The notes: generated by a model from the letters alone, not told the origin. A stretch of DNA of 7,525 nucleotides from an uncultured beta proteobacterium (GCA_903920405.1 CAIXMC010000355.1:1-7525); one strand, 5' to 3'. Shown: positions 1 through 7,224, counted from the first letter of the stretch. Translations and numbers: made by a program.

Positions 1-2
1 GT

Positions 3-2276
3 GTAGCGGCACTCAGTACGAGCCAGGCTGGGGCGCTCACGACAGATCAAGTGGTAGCGTTGACTACGGCGCAAGTGCAGGCACTGACAACGACGGCCAT
101 AGGAGCGCTGACCACGGCAGCAACAGCAGCCATGGAAACATCAGATTTGGTGGTTCTCAAGACCACGCAAATAGCTGTTTTTGGCACCAGCAATGTGGCT
201 ACGCTTACAACAGATCAAGTGGTAGCACTGACCACAGCGCAAGTACAAGCACTGACCACAGCGCAAGTACAGGCACTGACCACGGCACAAACCGCAGCCA
301 TGGAAACATCAGACCTAGCGGTACTCAAGACCACGCAAATAGCTGTTTTGGGCACTAGCAATGTGGCCACGCTCACGACAGAGCAAGTGGTTGCATTGAC
401 CACGTCGCAAATTCAGGCACTGACAACAACTGCTATAGGAGCGCTGACCACAACGCAAGCGTCTGCATTGGAGACGACAGATGTGAGAGCGCTCATGACC
501 ACACAAATAGCAGCGCTGAGCACCACAAATGTGGAGGCTCTTGGCTCAGATCAAATACAAGCACTGACCACATCACAGATTGCTGTCTTGAACACAGCAC
601 AAGCTACTGCGATTGAAACTGGAGACATCGCAGTCCTGAGTACGGCGCAAGTACAGGCATTGACCACAAGCAATATGGCAGCCCTAACTACATCGCAAAT
701 TGCGGCGCTCAGCACAAGTGGCACGGCAGTACTCAAGACTACGCAAATACAAGCACTGGGAACATCCAGTGTGGCGGCACTAACCACTGAGCAGATAGCA
801 TCGCTGAGCACCAGCGCTGTAGCGGCACTTAGTACGAGCCAGGCTAAAGCACTCACGACAGATCAGGTGGTGGCTTTGACCTCAGCGCAAGTGCAGGTAC
901 TGACAACGGCAGCCATAGGAGCGCTGACCACGGCACAAACCGCAGCCATGGAAACATCAGACTTAGCAGTACTCAAGACCACGCAAATAGCGGTTTTGGG
1001 CACCAGCAACGTGGCCACGCTCACGACCGATCAAGTGGTAGCCTTGACCACAGCGCAAGTGCAGGCACTGACAACGGCGGCCATAGGAGTACTGACGACA
1101 GCGCAAGTAGAAGCATTGGAAACTGTAGATGTTGTAGCCTTGATGACCACTCAAATTATGGCTTTGTCCACAGGAAGTATGGCGGCTTTAACGACCACTG
1201 CTCTTGACGCAATTACTACAAGTCAGGTTTGTACGATGTCATCTACACAAATTCAAGCGCTGTCTACAACGCAGTTTTCGCATTTAGCCATGGGCACCCC
1301 CGTGATTCTTGACTTGAATGGTGATGGAGTGAAAACCTTGAGCATCAGTTCAGGTGTCAAATTTGACTTGTTTGCGGATGGCAACAAGGTGCAAACGGGT
1401 TGGGTGAGTAGTTCTGATGGTTTGCTGGTGTTGGATCGCAATAGTGATGGTGTCATTAATGATGGTTCAGAGCTTTTTGGGTCATCGACGGTTTTGGCCA
1501 GCGGTCAGCGTGCAACTGATGGTTACCAGGCACTTCGTGAGCTGGATGCCAATTACGATGGTTATCTTTCACAAGATGACACTGCCTTTGCCAACTTGAA
1601 GGTGTGGGTTGATGCCAACTCGGATGGCAGCAGCGATATAAGTGAAATCAAGTCTTTGGCGGAGCTACAAATCAGCAAGATTAATCTGCAAACTGTGAAT
1701 GGAACAGAAACGGATAACGGTAACTTGGTCGGGCTAACTTCTACCTACGAAACTACTGATGGAACAAGCCATGCGGCAGCGGACGTTTGGTTTGTGGCCG
1801 ATAAATCAAGTACAGATGCGGCACCTGTGACACAAGGCGATTCAGATGTTGATCAAGCGATATCAGCACTTGCTGACATCGATTCAGCGCCAACCAAGAA
1901 TGTTGAAAACTTGGTGTCAGGTGTTGCGAGCGATGTGGTCGGTCAGTCAACGCCCAGTTCAAATAACAGTCCACAAAATTTGCGCTCTCGGGTCAGCAGT
2001 TTGGCGCAAGCGATAGGCTCGTTTGATGAGGATGTTGTTCAGAATGAACCCGGGTCCATATTACCAGTGGATAATGCCGCAAGTGCTGCTTCAAGATCGG
2101 CAGTACATTCAATGGTGGCCATCTCTAGCATGGTTGATGTCCTCAAGCAGTTTGATGTTAATGGAAATCCATTGGCTCAAGGTACTGGGGTAGGATTGGC
2201 ATCTACAACCAAGACGATAGGTTTACATGGACAGCAAGATCTATTAGGTGGAGGGTTTTTGGCAAGCAGTATTTGA
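3..2276 (+). CDS. Large octapeptide-repeat, calcium-loop surface protein, probable T1SS substrate (5' partial)
   Basis: The frame is open to the left edge and the repeats run across it, so the true start is upstream; an in-frame GTG at 51 is not a credible start. About 757 residues are visible. Residues below are counted from the codon at 51. First come 53 octads of the type A-L-T-T-x-Q-V-x. From about residue 415 a calcium-binding region follows: DLNGDG (421-426), DRNSDG (462-467, followed by IND), and two canonical EF-hand loops, D499-x-N-x-D503-G ending at D510, and D521-x-N-x-D525-G ending at E532. This arrangement is common at the C-terminus of large T1SS-exported, RTX-related proteins. 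A Ser/Ala/Asp-rich linker follows, then a last conserved-looking segment (MVDVLKQFDVNGNP from about 694) and a Gly/Leu/Ser-rich end, where an uncleaved T1SS signal is expected. There is one Cys, in octad 51. No GGxGxD nonapeptides are visible. The adjacent HlyB/HlyD genes support export; the role (adhesin, surface layer or matrix protein) is inferred. Confidence 0.8.
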   Translation, partial: VAALSTSQAGALTTDQVVALTTAQVQALTTTAIGALTTAATAAMETSDLVVLKTTQIAVFGTSNVATLTTDQVVALTTAQVQALTTAQVQALTTAQTAAMETSDLAVLKTTQIAVLGTSNVATLTTEQVVALTTSQIQALTTTAIGALTTTQASALETTDVRALMTTQIAALSTTNVEALGSDQIQALTTSQIAVLNTAQATAIETGDIAVLSTAQVQALTTSNMAALTTSQIAALSTSGTAVLKTTQIQALGTSSVAALTTEQIASLSTSAVAALSTSQAKALTTDQVVALTSAQVQVLTTAAIGALTTAQTAAMETSDLAVLKTTQIAVLGTSNVATLTTDQVVALTTAQVQALTTAAIGVLTTAQVEALETVDVVALMTTQIMALSTGSMAALTTTALDAITTSQVCTMSSTQIQALSTTQFSHLAMGTPVILDLNGDGVKTLSISSGVKFDLFADGNKVQTGWVSSSDGLLVLDRNSDGVINDGSELFGSSTVLASGQRATDGYQALRELDANYDGYLSQDDTAFANLKVWVDANSDGSSDISEIKSLAELQISKINLQTVNGTETDNGNLVGLTSTYETTDGTSHAAADVWFVADKSSTDAAPVTQGDSDVDQAISALADIDSAPTKNVENLVSGVASDVVGQSTPSSNNSPQNLRSRVSSLAQAIGSFDEDVVQNEPGSILPVDNAASAASRSAVHSMVAISSMVDVLKQFDVNGNPLAQGTGVGLASTTKTIGLHGQQDLLGGGFLASSI
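9..1280 (+). repeat. Array of 53 in-phase 24-bp repeats encoding octapeptides
   Basis: Starting at 9, every 24 bp encodes one octad, and the register holds without any insertion or deletion to 1280, where HLAMGTP begins the next domain. The consensus is A-L-T-T-x-Q-V/I-x. Position 2 is always hydrophobic (mostly Leu). Position 4 is Thr in 50 units and Ser in the other three (units 23, 37, 52). Positions 5 and 8 vary most. A longer period of seven octads (168 bp) is marked by units with E-T-x-D (starting at 129, 297, 465, 609, 945, 1113). Pairs such as 281-380 against 929-1028 are nearly identical in DNA, which indicates growth by unequal recombination. The array continues upstream of the window. 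Its fold is not evident: a T-x-x-Q pattern could cap short helices, but a solenoid cannot be excluded. Confidence 0.95.
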
Positions 2277-2313
2277 CGGCAGGGACAGACACAACATTTG
2301 ACCGGCATCTGTG

Positions 2314-2352
2314 AAGGGTGGCGAAACAAAAAGGGTTCGCCACCCTTTTTTT
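2314..2352 (+). terminator. Rho-independent terminator after the repeat-protein gene
   Basis: A perfect 12-bp stem (AAGGGTGGCGAA at 2314-2325 with its complement at 2336-2347) encloses a 10-nt loop and runs into a seven-T tract (2346-2352), 38 bp after the stop codon. It should separate transcription of the repeat-protein gene from the exporter genes downstream, which would then need their own promoter. The A residues at the base of the stem could give some activity on the minus strand, but no minus-strand gene arrives here. Confidence 0.93.
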
Positions 2353-2406
2353 ATTTACAGAATTAAAAACACTCAGACCTCCCCGCATTTTTTCTAAAAC
2401 ATAACC

Positions 2407-2693
2407 TCAGACAACCTGATCTCTTGGATTTTGTGATGATCCCAATTTAGCCATCCCAAGGACACGAGTTACAAGCAATTTCCAACGCAAATGCTTGTAA
2501 AATAAGTTAATATTGCTATTATTGTTATAGTTCGCGTATGCGTATATAGGCGATTTCGGTATCTTTTCAAAATCCGAGTCACTGAACTTAGCAGCGATCA
2601 GAATTCGCGAAATTTTACCGTTTGTGATTGATTTATAAGCATATTTATACTTGACTTATGTCAAACTGACCGTGTAGAGATCAGGTTGTCTGA
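2407..2693. repeat. Inner inverted-repeat pair (17 bp, 287-bp span)
   Basis: TCAGACAACCTGATCTC at 2407-2423 is exactly complementary in inverted order to 2677-2693. It shares the first six bases, TCAGAC, with the outer pair and is also flanked by a 3-bp direct repeat, ACC (2404-2406 and 2694-2696). The sequence between has no coding capacity. Two readings are possible: a second, nested miniature element of the same kind as the outer one, or an invertible segment whose orientation affects transcription of the exporter genes. No recombinase gene is in the window. Confidence 0.65.
2651..2664. promoter_or_regulatory. TTGAC-N4-GTCAA dyad, possible operator
   Basis: A perfect 5-bp dyad with a 4-bp centre (TTGAC, TTAT, GTCAA) lies just inside the right copy of the inner inverted repeat. 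The layout resembles CRP/FNR-family sites (FNR consensus TTGAT-N4-ATCAA) but differs at the inner base of each half. It could equally be a -35-like TTGACT or chance in AT-rich DNA. It lies almost 300 bp upstream of the exporter start. Confidence 0.2.
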
Positions 2694-2947
2694 ACCTAAT
2701 TCAATAATTTTATTGACAATAAGTTATTTTTGGACAAATTAGCCATTTCGTAAAAATTTCTATGTTGATTTATATTGACTTTTTTTTATGAACTTCAGTT
2801 TTTCCACAAAAATCTGTCCAAATTTCAGCCACGTTTCATTGTCATTCCGGGGAGGTCTGACACTGATGAATTGGATGGTATTTGGACTGTTTTTTCAGAG
2901 TTAATGACCCTGTATGCATGTTGAAATACCTTTATTAAGTATTTACC

Positions 2948-5092
2948 ATGTCAGAAAGATTTATTCATTCAACGGTTCAATGCATCGCAGCGTTGGCGCA
3001 GCATCATCGATTGCCAGTCAACCCCGAGCGATTGATTGAAGACTATGCGCTCGGTGCTGAAGAACCAGGCTTGGCAACTGTGCTGAGAATTGCGAATGAC
3101 CTTGGATTGAAAGCCAAAGCCGACAAGTTCAGTTGGGAGCAGTTGTTGGCGCAGGGTGGCGTGTTTCCGCTTATTGCCCGAATGGGTGACAACAACTGTG
3201 TTATTGTTGTAGGTGCATCTGACAAAGACGGTGAGCAGGTTGCAGTTTTGAACCCTCTGGCGGACAACCCATCAGCAGTATTATTGCTTGACAAGCAACA
3301 GTTTTGTGCATTTTGGCAAGGTCAAGTCTTTTTGATGAAGCGGCTTTACAGTCTGCCAGAACAGAATCAACCGTTTGGTTTTCGTTGGTTTATCCCCGAA
3401 ATATTAAAGCAAAAAGCGGCGCTAAGGGATATAGCTATTGCAGCACTAGCTATGCATATGTTAGCGCTTGCATCACCTATTTTCTTTCAATTGGTAATAG
3501 ACAAGGTGCTGGTTCACCAAAGTTTGTCCACTTTGTGGGTACTGGGCATTGGCATTGTGATTGCGTTGATTTTTGACTCGATGTTTGGATTCTTGCGACA
3601 AATATTGACTCTATCCGCCACAAACAAAATTGACATGCGACTGACCCGTCGCACATTTGCACATCTATTGTCGCTACCTATTGACTATTTTGAAACAACG
3701 ACTGCGGGAGTGATTACCCGTAACATGCAACAAGTCGAAAAAATTCGCGGTTTTTTGACGGGGCGACTATTCTTCACCGTGCTCGATACTTTCTCCTTAT
3801 TGATATTTTTGCCAATACTATTTACTTATTCAGTTAAACTTGCATTAGTGACATTGGTTTTTACATTTTTAATTGGCACAGTCGTCATGGGGATGGTGCC
3901 CACTTTTCAGCGGCGTCTCAATGATTTGTACCAAGCTGAGGGCGTTCGTCAGTCCATGATGGTAGAAACCATCCACGGGATGCGTACCGTGAAAGCGCTG
4001 GCTATCGAGCCGACGCAGCGGCGATTGTGGGATCAACGTTCTGCACAATCCATCAACATGCACTTTAGGGTGGGAAAGATTTCAATCATCGGCAATTCAA
4101 TCACCGATTTTTTGGGCAAGTTGTTGCCGGTAGTTATTATTGTGTTAGGTGCTCAAGAGGTGTTTGCGCAAGCATTATCTGTGGGTGCGTTGATTGGTTT
4201 TCAGATGATTTCTGGACGGGTTGTGTCCCCTTTAATTGCCATTGTTGGGTTGGTTAACGAATACCAGGAAACTGCCCTGGCAGTTCGCACGCTGGGTGAG
4301 GTGATGAACCATCCACCCGAAGGAGGTGCTAACGCAGGTGGGCTTAGGCCAGACTTGGCGGGGGAAATTTCTTTTGAAAATGTCACTTTTCGTTATCCTG
4401 GTTCCAGTATTTCCGCATTGGATCGCGCAAGCTTGTCGATTGCACCAGGTACCGTGGTGGGTATTGTGGGGCGCAGCGGATCGGGCAAAACAACCTTGAC
4501 CAAACTGATTCAGGGTTTATACAGTGTGCAAGAAGGCATCGTCAGGTTTGACAGAACTGATGCACGAGAGATTGAGTTGGCGCATTTAAGACGACAAATA
4601 GGCGTGGTGCTGCAAGAAAACTTTTTATTCAGGGGAACCGTCCGCGAAAACATATCAGTTGCCAAGCCAGAGGCCACGTTTGAAGACATAGTAGCTGCAT
4701 CAGAGGCAGCAGGTGCTGCAGAGTTTATTGAACGAATGCCACAGGGTTACAACACATTGCTTGAAGAAAATGCATCAAACCTGTCGGGCGGACAAAAGCA
4801 GCGGCTGTCCATTGCGCGCACACTGCTGACGAAACCGCGCATTTTGATATTAGATGAAGCGGCCAGCGCTCTTGACCCAGAAAGTGAAGCTATATTTATT
4901 AATAACTTGTCAAAAATCGCCGTTGGGCGAACTGTCATCATGATTTCTCACCGATTGTCCACGCTGGTCAACGCAGATGCCATACTAGTGATGCAGCAAG
5001 GCAAATTGGTGGACCAAGGCAAACACGCCGAGTTACTAACAAGATGTGAAACCTATCAACACCTATGGAACCAACAAACAAACCATCTCTGA
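2948..5092 (+). CDS. Type I secretion ABC transporter/ATPase, HlyB type with C39-like domain
   Basis: At 714 residues it is close to E. coli HlyB (about 707). Residues 1-130 form a C39 peptidase-like domain: LAQHHRLPVNPE (16-27) matches HlyB, but the catalytic Cys position falls near Ser8, and the His position lies in the N83-C84 stretch, so it should be a non-cleaving substrate-docking domain. Residues about 155-430 are the membrane domain with several hydrophobic helices. The ATPase domain has Walker A GRSGSGKTT (508-516), Q-loop Gln556, signature LSGGQ (612-616), Walker B ILILDE (632-637, catalytic Glu637), a SALD D-loop and H-loop His668; all are intact. It would act as an inner-membrane dimer, with the following adaptor and an unlinked TolC, exporting proteins with uncleaved C-terminal signals; the upstream repeat protein is the obvious candidate. 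The ATG at 2948 is chosen because the docking domain begins immediately after it, although no good ribosome-binding site is visible. Confidence 0.95.
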   Translation: MSERFIHSTVQCIAALAQHHRLPVNPERLIEDYALGAEEPGLATVLRIANDLGLKAKADKFSWEQLLAQGGVFPLIARMGDNNCVIVVGASDKDGEQVAVLNPLADNPSAVLLLDKQQFCAFWQGQVFLMKRLYSLPEQNQPFGFRWFIPEILKQKAALRDIAIAALAMHMLALASPIFFQLVIDKVLVHQSLSTLWVLGIGIVIALIFDSMFGFLRQILTLSATNKIDMRLTRRTFAHLLSLPIDYFETTTAGVITRNMQQVEKIRGFLTGRLFFTVLDTFSLLIFLPILFTYSVKLALVTLVFTFLIGTVVMGMVPTFQRRLNDLYQAEGVRQSMMVETIHGMRTVKALAIEPTQRRLWDQRSAQSINMHFRVGKISIIGNSITDFLGKLLPVVIIVLGAQEVFAQALSVGALIGFQMISGRVVSPLIAIVGLVNEYQETALAVRTLGEVMNHPPEGGANAGGLRPDLAGEISFENVTFRYPGSSISALDRASLSIAPGTVVGIVGRSGSGKTTLTKLIQGLYSVQEGIVRFDRTDAREIELAHLRRQIGVVLQENFLFRGTVRENISVAKPEATFEDIVAASEAAGAAEFIERMPQGYNTLLEENASNLSGGQKQRLSIARTLLTKPRILILDEAASALDPESEAIFINNLSKIAVGRTVIMISHRLSTLVNADAILVMQQGKLVDQGKHAELLTRCETYQHLWNQQTNHL

Positions 5093-6444
5093 TGCGTTGG
5101 CTTCCTTTCGTTGGAGGGAAACGCACCAAGGAAAAAACGGCCATTGACTACCTGCCGGATGCCGATGAGATAGAGCGGAGTCCGGTACCGCGAGTGGCGC
5201 AAGTGACCATGCACATTTTGCTATTGACGTTTGTGTCGTTTGGTTTTTGGGCCAGTGTTTCTCAGCTTGATCAAGTAGTGGTAGCGCAAGGCCGATTGAT
5301 CAATCCATTGCCTAATGTGGTGGTTCAGCCCCTGGAAATGTCAATCATCAAAAGTATTGAAGTGCGTGTGGGGCAGGTGGTGAAAAAAGGCGACACTTTG
5401 GCAACATTGGATGCCACATTTGCACAGGCCGATGAATCTCAACTCAAGGCAAGGTTAGCCAGTCTTGAGACACAAATTCAGGGGTTTGAACTGGAACTCA
5501 CAGGAGAAATTTCTGAAAGTAAAGCTGACAACAATGCGGACGATGAATTGCAGGCACAGTTGATGCTGGAAAGAAAGGCCAATTACCAAGCCCAGCAAAT
5601 GAAAATTTCTGAAAACTCAGCAAAATTGCGAGCAGCTTTAGCAACCAATCGCAGGGATCAGCAATTTGTGGCATCACGTCTCAAGTCTTTAAAAGAAATT
5701 GAAAAGATGCAGGAAAAAATGGTGGCTCAAAAATTTGGCGCGCCCTTGCAATTTCTGGAAGCACAGCAAAGAACTAAAGAAGTCGAAAGAGAGTTAGAGC
5801 TGGTCAGTAATCGAGAGGTAGAAATTAGACGTGACTTAGCCGCAGTGGATTCAGAAAGAATGGCATTTGAGAAAGGCTGGCGGCAAAAAATTATGGAAGA
5901 CTTGTTGAATATTTCGCGTGAGAGGGATTCACTCAAAGAACAAATTCAAAAAGCCGACAAGCGATCCAAAATGGTCACTTTGACAGCGCCGGTGGATTCT
6001 GTTGTGCTCGAAATTGCCAAATTGTCAACTGGGTCTATCGTTCAAGCGGCAGAAACATTTTTTACCTTGGTGCCATTAAATGTCACATTGGAAGCAGAGG
6101 TTCAAATTGAAGCGGCAGATGTTGGTTATATCAAGGTAAAGCATCCAGTACATGTGAAGGTGGATGCTTTTCCGTATCAAAAACACGGTACGATTGATGC
6201 CAAAGTGCGCACCATCAGCGAAGATGCATTTAGAAAAGATGCTGCAGGTAGTCCCGTAGCCAATGCTTTTTATTTATCTAGACTTGCGCTTGAAACACCA
6301 AAGTTAACCAATATGAAAGACGGATCGCGGTTGTTGCCAGGAATGACTCTGTCGGCTGAGATTGTGGTTGGGCAGCGGTCTGTGATTTCCTATTTGGCAT
6401 GGCCGCTCACCAAGGGGCTGCAAGAAGCCATCAGGGAACCTTGA
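5065..6444 (+). CDS. Type I secretion membrane fusion (adaptor) protein, HlyD family
   Basis: The 459-residue product fits the HlyD family (478 in E. coli). A short cytoplasmic N-terminus with the family-like LPDADEIERSPVPR (30-43) precedes one transmembrane helix (about 45-66). A half lipoyl-like domain follows (about 84-118, VVVQPLEMSIIKSIEVRVG region), then a long Gln/Glu/Lys-rich coiled-coil hairpin (about 120-305). The second lipoyl half begins at TAPVDSVV (307-314), followed by a beta-barrel region and the HlyD-typical ending (PGMTLSAEIVVGQRSVISYL, then WPL). It would bridge the ABC exporter and the outer-membrane channel across the periplasm. The frame overlaps the exporter gene by 28 bp. 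An alternative start is ATG at 5092, sharing its A with the exporter's TGA (TGATG), giving 450 residues; neither start has a strong ribosome-binding site. No terminator follows; the 3' end overlaps the convergent gene. Confidence 0.94.
   Translation: MEPTNKPSLMRWLPFVGGKRTKEKTAIDYLPDADEIERSPVPRVAQVTMHILLLTFVSFGFWASVSQLDQVVVAQGRLINPLPNVVVQPLEMSIIKSIEVRVGQVVKKGDTLATLDATFAQADESQLKARLASLETQIQGFELELTGEISESKADNNADDELQAQLMLERKANYQAQQMKISENSAKLRAALATNRRDQQFVASRLKSLKEIEKMQEKMVAQKFGAPLQFLEAQQRTKEVERELELVSNREVEIRRDLAAVDSERMAFEKGWRQKIMEDLLNISRERDSLKEQIQKADKRSKMVTLTAPVDSVVLEIAKLSTGSIVQAAETFFTLVPLNVTLEAEVQIEAADVGYIKVKHPVHVKVDAFPYQKHGTIDAKVRTISEDAFRKDAAGSPVANAFYLSRLALETPKLTNMKDGSRLLPGMTLSAEIVVGQRSVISYLAWPLTKGLQEAIREP
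5090..5094 (+). promoter_or_regulatory. TGATG stop-start overlap, likely translational coupling
   Basis: The exporter's TGA (5090-5092) shares a base with an in-frame ATG (5092-5094) of the adaptor, at its Met10 when counted from 5065. Such overlaps usually mean reinitiation by the same ribosomes and balanced synthesis of complex partners. Because neither this ATG nor the one at 5065 has a clear Shine-Dalgarno sequence, this may be the real start of the adaptor. Confidence 0.5.
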
Positions 6445-7213
6445 CGGCAGACTCGGTACAACACATTAATAAGGAATCAAGTGCGACTGAAGGTGGCAGT
6501 ACTTTTCTCCAGAAATCCATTTCATATTTCCACCATGCATGTCCACCCATCGGAAGATGTTCGCCGTTTATAGCGTAATAAAAAGAGGGCTTTAGTTCCA
6601 GAGAAAACCTTGATGCGGTTATTTCATTTGGCATAACAAAATCTAGAGAAAGATTTCCCATGAAAGAGAAAAATAAATCTTCACTAGACCCTGAGCGTTG
6701 AAAGTACTCGATGGCATCAGGGAACTCTCTCAGTATCGCAATACATTTTTTAATGCGCCTCAAACTCAGTCCACCGTTGCCAACTGTTGCTCTAACCCGT
6801 CGCCCCTTGTCACCTTGAAAAGTGCCTAAATTAACAAACAATTCTAGGCCATCAGGCCATGGCGCACCAACATAATCAAATGGTTGCACGCACCACATGG
6901 CAAGCTCATCACGCAACACAATCGCGTCAGTTTGAAGGATCATCATAAATTCGTATTCGGCAAAGTGTTCATAAAATGATGGACTCAACAGCAAGCGGTT
7001 ATAGCCCGCAATGGAAGCAAAAGATTCACACCCAAACTCTACAACAATGATTTTTCCATAGCGATCAAAATAATAACTCATGTCCAATCCCTTAGGGCAG
7101 ATGAATCGTATATCTCGACCATGCAAAGCAGCGAGAGATACATCCAAAGAATATGCATCTAAGGAATACAATATTTTTTTATATATCGGAACACAAACAA
7201 TTACGTTGCACAA
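6431..7213 (-). CDS. DUF5672 family protein, glycosyltransferase-like
   Basis: The 260-residue product resembles DUF5672 proteins, usually found among surface-polysaccharide and glycan genes and thought to be GT-A-like glycosyltransferases. Supporting motifs in order: the N-terminal strand VIVCVPIYK (4-12); SIAGYNRLLLSPSFYEHF (67-84); ILQTDAIVLRDEL (92-104), where the QTDA segment takes the place of a DxD-like nucleotide-sugar/metal site; W107-C108 and DYVGAPW (113-119); VGNGGLSLRR (144-153); E178-D179, a possible catalytic acid pair; and GGHAWW (223-228). There is no signal peptide or membrane helix, so it is probably cytoplasmic. It starts at TTG (7211-7213): AGGAG lies 6 nt upstream and an in-frame TAG a little further up excludes extension. 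It is convergent with the adaptor gene, overlapping it by 14 bp. Substrate unknown; modification of the Thr-rich repeat protein or of surface polysaccharide are both guesses. Confidence 0.85.
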   Translation of the reverse strand: MCNVIVCVPIYKKILYSLDAYSLDVSLAALHGRDIRFICPKGLDMSYYFDRYGKIIVVEFGCESFASIAGYNRLLLSPSFYEHFAEYEFMMILQTDAIVLRDELAMWCVQPFDYVGAPWPDGLELFVNLGTFQGDKGRRVRATVGNGGLSLRRIKKCIAILREFPDAIEYFQRSGSSEDLFFSFMGNLSLDFVMPNEITASRFSLELKPSFYYAINGEHLPMGGHAWWKYEMDFWRKVLPPSVALDSLLMCCTESAVKVP

Positions 7214-7219
7214 ATCTAA

Positions 7220-7224
7220 CTCCT
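7220..7224 (-). promoter_or_regulatory. Ribosome-binding site deciding a TTG start
   Basis: On the minus strand AGGAG stands 6 nt before TTG at 7213-7211. It is the only good Shine-Dalgarno near this gene, and the next in-frame ATG is at codon 45, after the conserved N-terminal strand. This makes TTG the likely initiator. Confidence 0.75.

Larger units (their letters stand above)
2373..2860. repeat. Outer inverted-repeat pair (13 bp, 488-bp span)
   Basis: TCAGACCTCCCCG at 2373-2385 is the exact reverse complement of 2848-2860. The pair is flanked by CAC on both outer sides (2370-2372 and 2861-2863), which resembles a 3-bp target duplication. The inside is AT-rich with no transposase frame. 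This fits a miniature or decayed transposable element, though a 3-bp match is weak evidence alone. The family is not recognised. Confidence 0.6.
2353..2947. other. AT-rich non-coding region with nested inverted repeats
   Basis: These roughly 600 bp have no plausible open reading frame on either strand and are clearly more AT-rich than the flanking genes. They contain two nested pairs of inverted repeats (listed separately), a TTGAC-N4-GTCAA dyad and several TTGAC-like hexamers, none with a convincing -10 box at proper spacing. Just before the exporter start, AAATAC (2924-2929) and GTATTT (2939-2944) form a short inverted repeat, and no clear Shine-Dalgarno sequence precedes the ATG at 2948. 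The promoter for the exporter genes presumably lies here but cannot be pinned down by eye. Confidence 0.75.

Noticed and set aside
215..1154. Several minus-strand open frames of 60-100 codons inside the repeat array
   Set aside because: They are by-products of the 24-bp repeat and its codon bias; the forward frame gives an uninterrupted, patterned protein and none of the reverse frames resembles a family.
9..1280. CRISPR-like regular spacing
   Set aside because: The 24-bp units are contiguous, in one coding frame, without unique spacers; this is a protein repeat.
2713..2741. TTGACA at 2713-2718 as a -35 box for the exporter genes
   Set aside because: At 16-18 bp spacing there is no recognisable -10 hexamer; AT-rich DNA gives many such partial matches.
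3304..3576. A 90-codon plus-strand frame inside the exporter gene
   Set aside because: It lies wholly within the exporter in another frame and shows no family features.
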